From the NCBI GenBank assembly GCA_963730995.1, contig CAVSUB010000013.1:2108001-2172000 (forward strand): DNA of 64,000 bases, given 5' to 3'. The translations under genes and the position numbers were made by a program. Shown piece by piece: positions 51,931-61,349 of the stretch; within the stretch, counting starts at the first letter, position 1; every line of letters begins with the position of its first letter. The notes below the pieces were generated by a model, which searched no databases, was not told the origin of the DNA, and saw nothing but the letters and a program-made list of their open reading frames with translations. This DNA is from CAVSUB01 sp963730995. Its GTDB lineage: Bacteria; Acidobacteriota; Vicinamibacteria; Vicinamibacterales; 2-12-FULL-66-21.

Positions 51931-53327
51931 CCACGCGGCAGCGCCTGAAGCGCGCGACGCCTTTCGCCATCGCGCTCGGTATCTGGTTCTTCCCCGTTCC
52001 GGCCGGGCTCACGCCGCCCGCCTGGCACCTGTTCGCCGTCTTTGCCGCAGCCATCGCGTCGGTGCTGATCGGCGCCTTCGCGCTGCTCACGGCCTCGATG
52101 CTGGCCGTGGGCGCCATCGTCCTGACCGGGACGATCAAGCCGGAGCAGGCTTACTCGGGCTTCGCCAACTCCAGCGTGCTGCTGGTGGTGATCGCCTTCA
52201 TCGTCGCGCAGGCGGTGGTGAAGTCGGGGCTCGGCAGGCGCGTCAGCCTCTTCATGGTCAGCCGCTTCGGCGGCTCGTCGCTGGGCCTCGCCTATAGCCT
52301 CGTGCTCACCGACGCAGCGATCGCGCCGGCCTTCCCGAGCAACACCGCCCGCGGCGGCGTGCTCTTCCCGATCGTGCTCTCGGTGGCCAAGGGAGCGGGC
52401 TCGAACCCCGAGGATCCCGAAGGGCGGCGCCTGGGCGGCTACCTCATGTTCTGCTCGATGGCGGGCCTCGCGGTCTCCTCCGCGCTGTGGATGACGGCCA
52501 CCTCCGCCAACCCGGTCGCCGTGCAGATCGTCCATCAGGCCGGGCTCGAGATCGACTTCGGGAAGTGGCTCCTCGCCTCCGCGGTGCCGTCGCTCGTCGC
52601 CATCGGGCTCCTGCCGCTGATCGTCGCGAAGCTCTTCCCGCCGCGCGTGGGCAAGACACCCGGGGCCCCCGCCGCGGCGCGCAAGGAGCTAGCCGCCATG
52701 GGCGGCATGTCGCGCGACGAATGGATCACGGCCGTGACCTTCGTGCTGATGGTCGCCGGCTGGATCTTCGGCAACAAGCTGCAGCTCAACACGACCAGCG
52801 TTGCCTTCATGGGCTTCGGCGTGCTGCTGTTCCTGGGCGTAATCACGCTCGACGACATCACGAAGCAGGGCGACACGCTGGTCACCTTCCTCTGGCTCGC
52901 GGTGCTGTTCGCGATGAGCGCCCAGCTGAACGAGCTCGGCTTCATGGGCTACGTCGGCGAGCGGCTCGCCGCGGGCCTCGGCGGCCTGTCCTGGACGACG
53001 ATGTACGTGACCCTGATCGTCCTCTACGTACTCATTCACTACATGTTCGTGAGCCAGACGTCGCAGGTGCTGGCGCTCTTTGGCGTCTTCCTCGACGTCG
53101 GCACCAAGGGCGGCGTGCCGCTGCCGCTGATGGCTTTCGGCCTGCTCTTCGCCAGCAGCTATTTCTCGGTGATCACTCCGCAGGGCGGGAGTCAGAACAT
53201 CATCTTCGTGGCGAGCGGCTATCTGACGCAGCGCGAGCTCTACACGCTCGGCGCGCTCATCACCCTCGCCTTCCTGGCGGTGTACCTGCTGATCGGTTCG
53301 CCGTGGGTGTACTTCGTCATGCGTTGA
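51927..53327 (+). CDS. DASS-family (SLC13-like) anion:sodium symporter
   Basis: The 466-residue protein has about 11-12 hydrophobic helices in the pattern of the divalent-anion:Na+ symporter family (CitT, SdcS, VcINDY type). Family markers are the first SNT-type signature in AFPSNTARGGVLFPIVLSV and its second-half counterpart (SSYFSVITPQGGSQNIIFVA), together forming the substrate and Na+ sites. It would import C4-dicarboxylates, citrate or related anions. It overlaps the lipoprotein gene by four bases. Both genes are noticeably richer in G/C at codon third positions than neighbours such as the kinase gene, which may indicate horizontal gain, although I have not computed it. Confidence 0.9.
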   Translation: MTTRQRLKRATPFAIALGIWFFPVPAGLTPPAWHLFAVFAAAIASVLIGAFALLTASMLAVGAIVLTGTIKPEQAYSGFANSSVLLVVIAFIVAQAVVKSGLGRRVSLFMVSRFGGSSLGLAYSLVLTDAAIAPAFPSNTARGGVLFPIVLSVAKGAGSNPEDPEGRRLGGYLMFCSMAGLAVSSALWMTATSANPVAVQIVHQAGLEIDFGKWLLASAVPSLVAIGLLPLIVAKLFPPRVGKTPGAPAAARKELAAMGGMSRDEWITAVTFVLMVAGWIFGNKLQLNTTSVAFMGFGVLLFLGVITLDDITKQGDTLVTFLWLAVLFAMSAQLNELGFMGYVGERLAAGLGGLSWTTMYVTLIVLYVLIHYMFVSQTSQVLALFGVFLDVGTKGGVPLPLMAFGLLFASSYFSVITPQGGSQNIIFVASGYLTQRELYTLGALITLAFLAVYLLIGSPWVYFVMR

Positions 53328-53376
53328 CGGAGGCCGGGCCTGCCAAGCGAGGCGCCGTCACCCTGAGTCTCTCTCC

Positions 53377-54594
53377 CTACTTCGGCGTCACGCGGAACAG
53401 GCCGCCGGGATTCGCGTCCTCGACCACCCACACTGCGCCGTCCGGAGCGACCTCGACGTCGCGAATACGGTGGCCGACGGCCCAGCGCTCCGCAGGCGTA
53501 GCGCCACCCTTGCCGTCGAACGTGATGCGGTTGAGGGACTGTGTGGCCATGCCACCGATCAGCGCCGAGCCCTGCCACTGCGGGAACATGGCGCCTTCGT
53601 AGAAGGTGAGATTGCCTGGTGCAATCACCGGGGTCCAGTAGATCACGGGCTTGGTCAGGTCAGGTCGCGTGTCCGGACTCGGGATAGGCACGCCGTTGTA
53701 GTTGACCGCGTACGAGACGAGCGGCCAGCCGTAGTTCTTGGCGGGCTCGATCAGGTTCAGCTCGTCGCCGCCTCTGGGGCCGTGCTCGAGCTCCCACAGC
53801 CGGCCGTCGGGCGCGAACGCCAGTCCATAGGGCGTACGGTGACCGGTGCTCCAGGTTTCTGCCGGTGCGAGGTTCGGCTCTGGGAAGGTGTAGGTGCTCA
53901 GCACGGGCGCCGTCTTGGCGACCTCCGTATCGCGAGGCGGATCGATCAACGGAACGCTGGGCGCCCCCGTCTTCCCTGCCATCGGATTGCCGGCCGCGGG
54001 CTTGCCGTCCAGCGTCAGGCGAAGGATCTTGCCCAGCTCCTGGTCCGGATCCTGGGCGGGTGTCATGCGCTGACGGTCGCCGACCGTCAGGAAGAGATAC
54101 TGACCGTCGGGAGAAAAGGCGATCTGGGCGCCGAACTGCCCGCCCTTTCCCTTGGGCATCTGGCGCCACAGCACCTCCAGTCCATCCAGGCTCGCCGTTC
54201 CCTCGCCGATCGTGAGCCGGGCCCGGGCGAGCGCGAGGCTCGACCCGCCATCGCCAGGTTCCGCGTAGGTCAGGTAGACGTTGTGGTCGGTCGCGTAGCG
54301 GGGCGACAGGAACACGCCCAGTAGACCCCCCTGACCCTGATGCAGGACGGCCGGCACGTTCTGCACCGGCGTCTTCGCGCCCTGCTGGGTCACCAACCAG
54401 ACGGCGCCGGGCTTCTCGGTGATGAGCATGCGTCCATCAGGCAGGAACGCGATGCGCCAGGGCAAGTTGAACGTCGCCACCTGCGTCATAGTGAACGGTT
54501 GGTTCGGGTCGGGTTTCTGTTCGCCCGCGTTGACCTGTGCCCGCGCCGTGGTCGCCAGCGTCAGAAGCAGAGCTGCCTTCACGAACGTTTTCAT
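53377..54594 (-). CDS. secreted PQQ-dependent aldose dehydrogenase-like protein (YliI/Asd family)
   Basis: The 405-residue protein has a signal peptide (MKTFVKAALLLTLATTARAQ) and the six-bladed soluble-glucose-dehydrogenase propeller: LPWRIAFLPDGRMLITEKPG, GQGGLLGVFLSPRY with a His-containing loop, AQIAFSPDGQYLFLTVGDR, TGHRTPYGLAFAPDGRLWEL and EHGPRGGDELNLIEPAKNYGWP-type substrate-loop residues. These enzymes oxidise sugars with PQQ and Ca2+ in the periplasm. The length is normal (350-420). The start is where the signal peptide begins; the frame extends to 54768 without support. The gene converges on the DASS transporter gene (49-base gap). Confidence 0.9.
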   Translation of the reverse strand: MKTFVKAALLLTLATTARAQVNAGEQKPDPNQPFTMTQVATFNLPWRIAFLPDGRMLITEKPGAVWLVTQQGAKTPVQNVPAVLHQGQGGLLGVFLSPRYATDHNVYLTYAEPGDGGSSLALARARLTIGEGTASLDGLEVLWRQMPKGKGGQFGAQIAFSPDGQYLFLTVGDRQRMTPAQDPDQELGKILRLTLDGKPAAGNPMAGKTGAPSVPLIDPPRDTEVAKTAPVLSTYTFPEPNLAPAETWSTGHRTPYGLAFAPDGRLWELEHGPRGGDELNLIEPAKNYGWPLVSYAVNYNGVPIPSPDTRPDLTKPVIYWTPVIAPGNLTFYEGAMFPQWQGSALIGGMATQSLNRITFDGKGGATPAERWAVGHRIRDVEVAPDGAVWVVEDANPGGLFRVTPK

Positions 54595-54908
54595 GTGTGC
54601 CTTCCACGCAATGTCGATCGGATGAAGCGTATGCCAGAGAGCCGTCAAGACTCTACTCGAGCGGGATTGCGAACCGGAAGTAGTGCCACGCACGGACCAT
54701 GGTAGCCGGCGCCGATAGCCATCTGCGTGGACCAGTTTGAGCAATATTGAACCGATTTGAGTGACCACATCAATCCGATCTAGAGTTGTCGCTGAGTTGC
54801 TGTCGGACTGGTCGGAAGTGTGTGCGATTCGTCATCTTCGGACGCAGCGGGCCCAAGTCTGGCGCCGGGTGAAAAATAAAGACCAACTTGACCCAAGACA
54901 TCATCAGT
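54595..54908. other. divergent promoter region
   Basis: This 314-base space between the aldose dehydrogenase gene and the TonB receptor gene contains no credible gene. It is locally AT-richer around 54735-54790 (TTGAGCAATATTGAACC and following), the likeliest place for promoters, but I cannot define hexamers with confidence. Confidence 0.4.
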
Positions 54909-57900
54909 ATGAATCGAAGGAAATTGCGTTCGATCTGCCTTGCGATGGCGTGCGCCTGGCTTGTCGGCGTGTTGCCAGCCGGTGCTCAGGCGGGTGCGGG
55001 CGAGATCACCGGCCTCGTGAAAGATCAGGCCGGGGCGGCCGTTCCCGGCGCGACGATCACGGTCACCGACACACGGACGAATCTTCAGCGAGTCGCCGTC
55101 TCCAGTGGCGATGGCGTCTACACCGCCGCGAGCCTGGCGCCCGGCGACTACCGCCTCGACGTCGAGCTCGCAGGGTTCAAACCCGTGCGGCGCGAGGGCG
55201 TTCGTCTCGCGACTGGCGAAAAGGCACGCATCGATTTCGACCTCAGCGTCGGCGATGTTCGGGAACAGGTGACGGTCGTCGGTGATGCGCCGATCGTGCG
55301 AGCGGAGACCGCGAGCCTCGGGACGGTCGTCGAGAACGAGCAGGTCGTGCAGCTGCCGCTGAACGGCCGCCTGTTCATCATGCTCGCGGCCATCGCCCCG
55401 GGCGTCGCCTTGCCGCCGAATTCCGTCCTGCCGCGCATCAACGGCGGAAGACCTCGCACGAACGAGTATCTCTTCGACGGCATCTCCGTGCTGCAGCCGG
55501 AGCCGGGGCAGGTGGCGTACTACCCGGTCATCGACGCCATCCAGGAATTCAAGATCGAGAGCAACAGCCCAGCCGCCGAGTTCGGCCGGTTCAATGGCGG
55601 CGTGGTCAATCTCACGACGAAATCGGGCGGCAATGCCTTTCACGGCAACGTGTTCGAGTTCTTTCGCAACGAGAACCTGAACGCCAGGAACTACTTCCAG
55701 GCGAGCAATCCGGTGAAACCGGACTACCGCCGGAATCAGTACGGCGGCATGTTCGGCGGCCCGCTTGTCAAGGACCGGACGTTCTTCTTCGTCGACTATC
55801 AGGGTCAGCGACAGAGCATCGGCCGCACGGTGACCTCGAACGTGCCCACGCTCGCCGAGCGTTCAGGTGTCTTCCGCCAGAACATCTACGATCCGGCGAC
55901 GACGGTGGGGAATACGCGTCAGCAGTTTCCCAACAACACGATTCCGACCAGCGCCATGGATCCGGTCGCGCTGTCGCTGCTCGATCGCTACCCGCTCCCG
56001 ACCAACACCGCCACCGCGAACAACTACAGCCGGACGGCCAACGAAATCGACGATCAGGATCAGGGCGACGTGCGCCTCGATCACAAGTTCGCGACCGGCC
56101 GGGATCAGGCGTTCGGACGGCTGACGTACTTCCGCGAGTCACGCCGATACCGGTGACGGCCTTTCCGGACGGCAGCGGCACCATTCTGGCCGGCAGCGTG
56201 GCGGTCGGCCCGCAGGACACGACAGGCGTGGGCGTTCGCCTCGAACTATCAGCACACCTTCTCGACCAACGTGCTGAACGAAGTGCGCATCGGAGATACG
56301 CGGCGATCCGTCCAGCGGAGCGCGGTGTCGTTGTCTTCGCCTGCGGGAGCCGCGCTCAACATTCCCGGCATCCCGTCGAATGCGCAGTTTCCCAACACGA
56401 TGCCGACCTTCGCGCCGAACGGCTACCAGCAGCTCGGATCCCCGAACAACACGGCCTCGGACTTCAGCACCAGCGTCACCGAGATCGCCGATTCGCTGAC
56501 CTGGCTGAAGGGCCGCCACACCATGAAGATGGGGCTCGACTGGCGTTGGGAGCGGCTCAACGTGATCCAACCCCCCTGGCCGACGGGATCGTTTGCCTTC
56601 ACGCACCGTCGGCAGCGATCTACCCGGGGTCGCGAACACCGGCAACGCGTTCGCGAGCTTCCTGCTGGGACAGGTGCAGACCTTCGCCATCGACCTCCAG
56701 CAGACGGATATTCAGGAACGCGCACACTTTCAGGAGTACTTCATCCAGGACGACTGGAAGGTATCCGACCGCCTCACGATCAATCCGGGGCTGCGATACA
56801 CGCTGAATTTCCCGTCCACGGAGATCAACGGCCAGACCGCCGTCTTCAATCTGCGAGACACGGCAGCTCGAGTATCCGGGCACGGATCCGGTGCGGCCGC
56901 TCAAGAAGGACAACTTCGGCCCGCGCTTTGGCGCCGTCTACCGCCTGACGGACAAGACCATCGTCAGTTCGGGGTACGGGAAGGTCTGGATCGAGATGGC
57001 GGGGATCACGACGCCGTTCACGACGCCGAACTTTCCGTTCCTGCAGGACGTGTCGCAGCGAACGCTCGACAACATCGCACCGGCGTTCGTGCTGGCGAAC
57101 GGACCGACCGTCACGCCAGTCAGTCCGACGCCAACCGCCGGCCTCGGACAAGGCGTGTTCACCGTTGACGGGACGCTCGGGTCGGGCTACGCGCAACAGT
57201 GGAACGTGTCGGTGCAGCGCGAGTTGACGACGAACACGGTCATCGAAGTCTCGTACCTCGGATCGAAGATTACGAACATCGGGATCCCGGACAGCAACAT
57301 CAATCAGTTGACGGAGGACCAACTGAAACTCGGGCCGACGCTCCTCGAGAGGGTCCCCAACCCGTATTTCGGGATCGTTCCCCGCTCGTCCTCGATCGGC
57401 GACCCGACGATCACGAGGGCGCAGCTGATGAAACCCTTTCCGGACTACACCGCGGTCAGCTTTTACCGGAACAATGTCGGCACGACGAACTACCAGGGTC
57501 TGGCGTTCAGCATTCGTCAGCGACTGTCGCGCGGCCTGACCTACTCGGCCGCCTACACGCGTTCGAAGCTGACCGACATCGCCTCGTCGGTGTTCGACGC
57601 GTCCATTCTGACCGGACCGCTGACGAACGCCGCCGTCGCCGACAGCCACAATCTGGAGCGCGACCGCGACTACTCGACCGGTGACATTCCGCACTATTTC
57701 GCCGCCTCGGTGGTGTGGGATCTTCCGGCGGGCGAGGGCCGCGCGAAGCACCCCGACTGGCGTGGTCGGCGCGCTGGTGAACGATTGGAGCCATCGCCAC
57801 CGTCATGACCTGCAGTCCGGGGTGCCGGTCGCGGTGACGCAGGCGAACTCGCTCGGGTACGCCGGCTTCACGACGCAGCGCCCGAATCTCGTCGGCGATC

Positions 57901-58220
57901 CGACGCTGCCCGCTGACGAGCGGACACCCGCTCACTGGTTCAACACGGCGGCGTTCGCGACCGCCAATCAGTTCACGATCGGATCCGCCTCGCGCAATCC
58001 CGTGCGGGGGCCGTCGTACCGCGATGTCGATCTCGCGGTGATGCGGCGCGTCGGGTTCGGAGGCGAGCGCGCGATCGAGCTGCGTCTGGAGGTGTTCAAC
58101 CTGCTGAACACGGCGAATTTCGGCGCACCGGCGGCGCAGCTCGGACCGGCCAGCTTCGGGACGATCACGACGGCGCTCGATCCCCGTGTCGTGCAACTCG
58201 CGGCGAAGTTCTGGTTCTAG
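54909..58220 (+). pseudogene. TonB-dependent receptor with carboxypeptidase-regulatory domain, multiply frameshifted
   Basis: A receptor of about 1100 residues can be reconstructed. The signal peptide starts MNRRKLRSICLAMACAWLV. The CarboxypepD-regulatory domain shows GEITGLVKDQAGAAVPGATI and YTAASLAPGDYRLDVELAGF. The plug domain (LNGRLFIMLAAIAPGV, NEYLFDGISVLQPEPGQVAY, FNGGVVNLTTKSGGNAFHG) is followed by barrel strands (QDDWKVSDRLTINPGLRYTL, NVSVQRELTTNTVIEVSYLG, LRLEVFNLLNTANFGAPAAQ) and a C-terminal aromatic, AAKFWF. Frame changes lie near 56150, 56220, 56605, 56865 and 57745, with perhaps a compensated pair near 57795. The first 415 residues are intact. As with the 27-30 kb receptor, homology survives each break. 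It is an 'OAR/SusC-like' acidobacterial receptor with unknown cargo; no SusD partner is adjacent. Confidence 0.82.
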
Positions 58221-58221
58221 A

Positions 58222-59055
58222 CTATTTTTGGCCGAAAGCAAACAGGCTGGAGGCGGTGCGAACGTAGATCACCCCACCGACGACCGCCGGCGTTGCCAGA
58301 ATGTCCTCTCCGAGGTCGTTTCTCGCGAGAACTTCGAGACGGTCGCCGGTGCCCACTACCGACACCACACCATCGCCGGATGCCACGAGCACGCGGCCGT
58401 TGGCGGCCACTGGTGACGAGAAATACGGACCAGGGGCGCCGACGCGGGCCCGATACACCAGCTTGCCCGTCACCGCGTCCAAGGACGTCAGGATGCCGCC
58501 GTTCCTGATCATGTAGATCCTGTTCTGATACGCGAGCGGGGTAGGCACTTCGGGAATGGATGTCTTCTCTTTCCAGATGACGTGTGTCGTCGTCACGTCG
58601 CCGCTCCCGCCCCGCTTCACCGCGAGGAGCCCGTGCTCGGTCTTCAGGCTCGAGATGACCTTCAGACCGGCCTCCCATTCCTCTTTTTGCAGCTCGCCGT
58701 CCTTGTTCGTGTCGAACCTCGGAAATGCCGCTTTAACCGAATACGTCGCGCCCGGTACGTCCGGCGTCTCGGGACGGCCAAACACGTTCAGAGACTCCGG
58801 CAATTCGTCCCGGTTGATCGTGCCGTTGCCATTCTTGTCGTTCTTGAGCAGGGCCTCGTAGCCGGGGAGCGTTTCCATTTGATCCGCCTCGCCAAATGGA
58901 GACCAGGAGGCCACGTAGATCGTTTCACCGGCGGCGATTGGTGAACTCGTGCCGGTCGAGCTGATCGCGACCCACCATTTCGGCTCACCCGTGGCGAGAT
59001 CAAGGGCTTCAAGCAAGGCGCGCAGCCCCTCGCAGCCGCCAAACGGTTCCCACAA
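58222..59055 (-). pseudogene. PQQ-like propeller with embedded EF-hands, N-terminus missing
   Basis: About 270 codons encode the C-terminal blades of a PQQ-like (BamB-type) propeller: ALDLATGEPKWWVAISS, YMIRNGGILTSLDAVTGKLV, FSSPVAANGRVLVASGDGV. Between blades are two EF-hand loops with calcium-ligand spacing, DKNGNGTINRDE and DTNKDGELQKEE. The family protein is normally twice as long with a signal peptide. Here the frame opens at about 59055 with unrelated residues (MWEPFGGCEGL), so the N-terminal blades are gone. It is convergent with the TonB receptor (one base between stops) and lies downstream of the hydrolase gene. It could still be translated but would lack export and half the fold. 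Confidence 0.65.
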
Positions 59056-59101
59056 TTCAATACGCCGTACGCGAAACCACGCGACGGATTCGCGGATAAT
59101 T

Positions 59102-60466
59102 TCAGTAGAAGCCTCGAATCCGTTTCGCGAGCCAGTCTTCGATCGTCGTGAAATACGATGGCGCGAATCGTTGGAGCGACTTGACCTCCGCGTTGCTGCC
59201 GACCTTCGCCTCGAGCATCGCGTGGTTCGCTCTTGGAATCACGACCAGGGTGTAGTCGCGATTGCCAGCGGCCTTGAGCGCCACGTCCCACGCCGGTTTG
59301 TTCCTGTCGGCGACGATGTTGTTGTCCAACTCGCCCCACATCGCGAGCGTCGGCACTGTGAGCTGGCGCAGCGTCGGCGCCGGATCATAGAAGTAGGTTC
59401 GCTTGATGACTTGCCATTGCGGATGTTCGGGCGTGCTGGGAAAAGCTGTTTCTGGCGGAGGGCCCATGCGGGTCGCGAGCTTCTCCCGCGCCGCGGCGTA
59501 GGCCTCCCAGCCGTTGCCGGTTCCGGCGAAGTCGTACTCCAGCCTGATTAGCGCGACGATGTCCGCGACCGTCGCCGCCGGCATACCTGTCATCGTCAAT
59601 TCATTTCGGGCCTGATCGATCGTCGTTTCGGCCGGTGCCACGCCCGCACCGGAGATGCTGATCAGAAATGCGACGTCCTTCGAGCGCACGGCGGCGAGCG
59701 GCATGATCCAACCCGCTTGGCTGATCCCCAGCAACCCAATCTGTGCCGCGTCAATATCGCGGCGTGTCTTCAAATATTCGACGGCCGCGACCGCATCGCC
59801 CGCCAGGTCCTGGTAGGTGGCGGCATTCCAGTCGCCGGTTGATTCGCCCACGCCCCGTTTGTCGTAGCCGAGCACCGCGATGCCGTGACGAATCAGGAAT
59901 CGCGCCCAAGGCAGCATGTACGCGCGGTTCTCCGCGCCGGACCCGTGGACGAGGACGATGGCGGGATGTCTGCCGCCGACAGAGGGCGCAATCAACGTAC
60001 CGGTCAACTGCACGTCGCGATTCGTGAATCGCACGTCTTCGCGAGTTTCAATCTCGACGCGTTTCGCAGTGCGCGGCGCCGCACCCTCACGCTGCCAGGC
60101 CAGCGAGACAATCTGGTCGGCGCTATCGCGCTGAAACGTGATGCGCGACTCGATCGAGGCGGACTGCGCGGCGCCGGGGCCGGCGAAGAACTGGTTGCTG
60201 CCGGTCGGATACAGCGTGCGCACATCACCGGACTCGTCAAACGCCACGAGTTGAGGCTTGCCGAATCCGCTGAACTCGTCCCACATCTGCACATAGACGA
60301 ACGCGTTCGGTCCCCACTGATAGACGCCCGCGTACTCACGAAGAGCTTTTTCATCGACAGATTGCACGATGGGAGTCTGACGCGCGGAAATCGCGTGAAG
60401 TGCGCCGAGAAGCGTCACGACAATCGTCGCGCCGATCGCCACTCCCCTTCCGGTTCGAGCAACCAT
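59102..60466 (-). CDS. exported alpha/beta hydrolase
   Basis: The 454-residue protein has an N-terminal membrane/signal segment (GVAIGATIVVTLLGALHAIS) and an N-terminal beta domain (about 30-150, DUF3471/esterase-tail like: YAGVYQWGPNAFVYVQMW). The alpha/beta hydrolase fold follows, with AIVLVHGSGAENRAYM (oxyanion loop), the nucleophile elbow GISQAG, the acid in AMWGELDNN and the His in PRANHAMLEA. This layout matches the 'alpha/beta hydrolase family, S9/S15-like peptidase or esterase' proteins common in soil bacteria. Catalytic triad residues are all present. The start at 60466 (MVARTGRG) is chosen over 60505 because the basic residues then directly precede the hydrophobic segment. Substrates are unknown. 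Confidence 0.85.
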   Translation of the reverse strand: MVARTGRGVAIGATIVVTLLGALHAISARQTPIVQSVDEKALREYAGVYQWGPNAFVYVQMWDEFSGFGKPQLVAFDESGDVRTLYPTGSNQFFAGPGAAQSASIESRITFQRDSADQIVSLAWQREGAAPRTAKRVEIETREDVRFTNRDVQLTGTLIAPSVGGRHPAIVLVHGSGAENRAYMLPWARFLIRHGIAVLGYDKRGVGESTGDWNAATYQDLAGDAVAAVEYLKTRRDIDAAQIGLLGISQAGWIMPLAAVRSKDVAFLISISGAGVAPAETTIDQARNELTMTGMPAATVADIVALIRLEYDFAGTGNGWEAYAAAREKLATRMGPPPETAFPSTPEHPQWQVIKRTYFYDPAPTLRQLTVPTLAMWGELDNNIVADRNKPAWDVALKAAGNRDYTLVVIPRANHAMLEAKVGSNAEVKSLQRFAPSYFTTIEDWLAKRIRGFY

Positions 60467-60987
60467 TTGCCTAGGATAGCTCCACGCACCGCCGGGACCA
60501 GCCACGGTCCCGGCAGCTTGATCGGAATGCCATCGGGAAAATCCCTCAGTCGGCCGGGCGAAACACAGATTTGATCCTGTCTAAAGTGAATACGAGCTGG
60601 CTGGCTGGGACATTCACTGACACGAGCGCATTGCATCGGGATCAGCCTTGAGGCCCGATCGTGCCCAAGCTCGACGTGAATCTGGAAGAAGCTAATTCCA
60701 CTGATTCCGGACGTGTTCGCGCACGAGTCTTGCGACCTAGCGGCCGGACCTTCGACGAACAGCGGCAGGTACATCAAATACGCCGAGATCATCGCGAGTC
60801 CGGGCCGGCACCTCAACACGACGGTGCGGATTTTGCACGCACGGGTCTAAAGAAGGTCGGCCGCACCGAGAACGGGCGACTCACGCTCATCCAGATCGAC
60901 GCGGCCGATACATATGGGACGACTCAACGAGGCCATGCGGGCTCTCGATGCGTCATTCGATTCGTGGCGTCTGGAGGATCGATCGCA
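60467..60987. other. region with no assured gene
   Basis: In these 521 bases several overlapping frames are open, including one of 188 codons (60661-61227) whose first two thirds look non-coding (no family, atypical composition). A piece in another frame starting at 60917, MGRLNEAMRALDASFDSWRL, could be the true N-terminus of the next small protein if a one-base shift occurs near 60980. I see no RNA gene or repeat. Confidence 0.35.
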
Positions 60988-61227
60988 ATGTTGATGGCGC
61001 GCCCTACAAAAACGCTCCTCCACGACGGGGAAGAATGGTTCGCTACCCTGACCGGAGGGGGTTTGTGCCGCGAGGAGTACAGCATTGGCGTGCTGTTCTT
61101 GGCCAAGACCACCGACAGAGGGGTATTTGGACGGTTGCGCGGCGTCCCGCCCGAGCACTTCGACACGGCCACGGCGGACCAGCTCCGAGAGGCGCTGATC
61201 GCTGCGCTCTCTGGCGACGAGGACTGA
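60988..61227 (+). CDS. small protein of unknown function
   Basis: The 79-residue frame reads as protein-like: MLMARPTKTLLHDGEEWFAT, LTGGGLCREEYSIGVLFLAK, FGRLRGVPPEHFDTATADQL, ending LIAALSGDED. It is preceded by GGAGG about ten bases before ATG 60988. A single C-terminal helix follows a beta-rich part; no family is recognised. An alternative is that it is the tail of a protein that began at 60917 in a different frame. It lies in the space between the hydrolase and PQQ dehydrogenase genes, both on the other strand. Confidence 0.5.
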   Translation: MLMARPTKTLLHDGEEWFATLTGGGLCREEYSIGVLFLAKTTDRGVFGRLRGVPPEHFDTATADQLREALIAALSGDED

Positions 61228-61349
61228 CGTCCCACAGCGCGCCGTCGTGTCGATCCCGGCCCTTCGCCACCATCGCGCACCCCTTCGCTCCGACGACATG
61301 ACGATGATGTTCGGGAGCCGCGAGGGGCGCGGCGGAGGAGCATGCTGCG

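Noticed and set aside
60661..61227. 188-codon protein starting at 60661
   Set aside because: The first two thirds look non-coding; a ribosome site and protein-like composition support only the part from about 60988.
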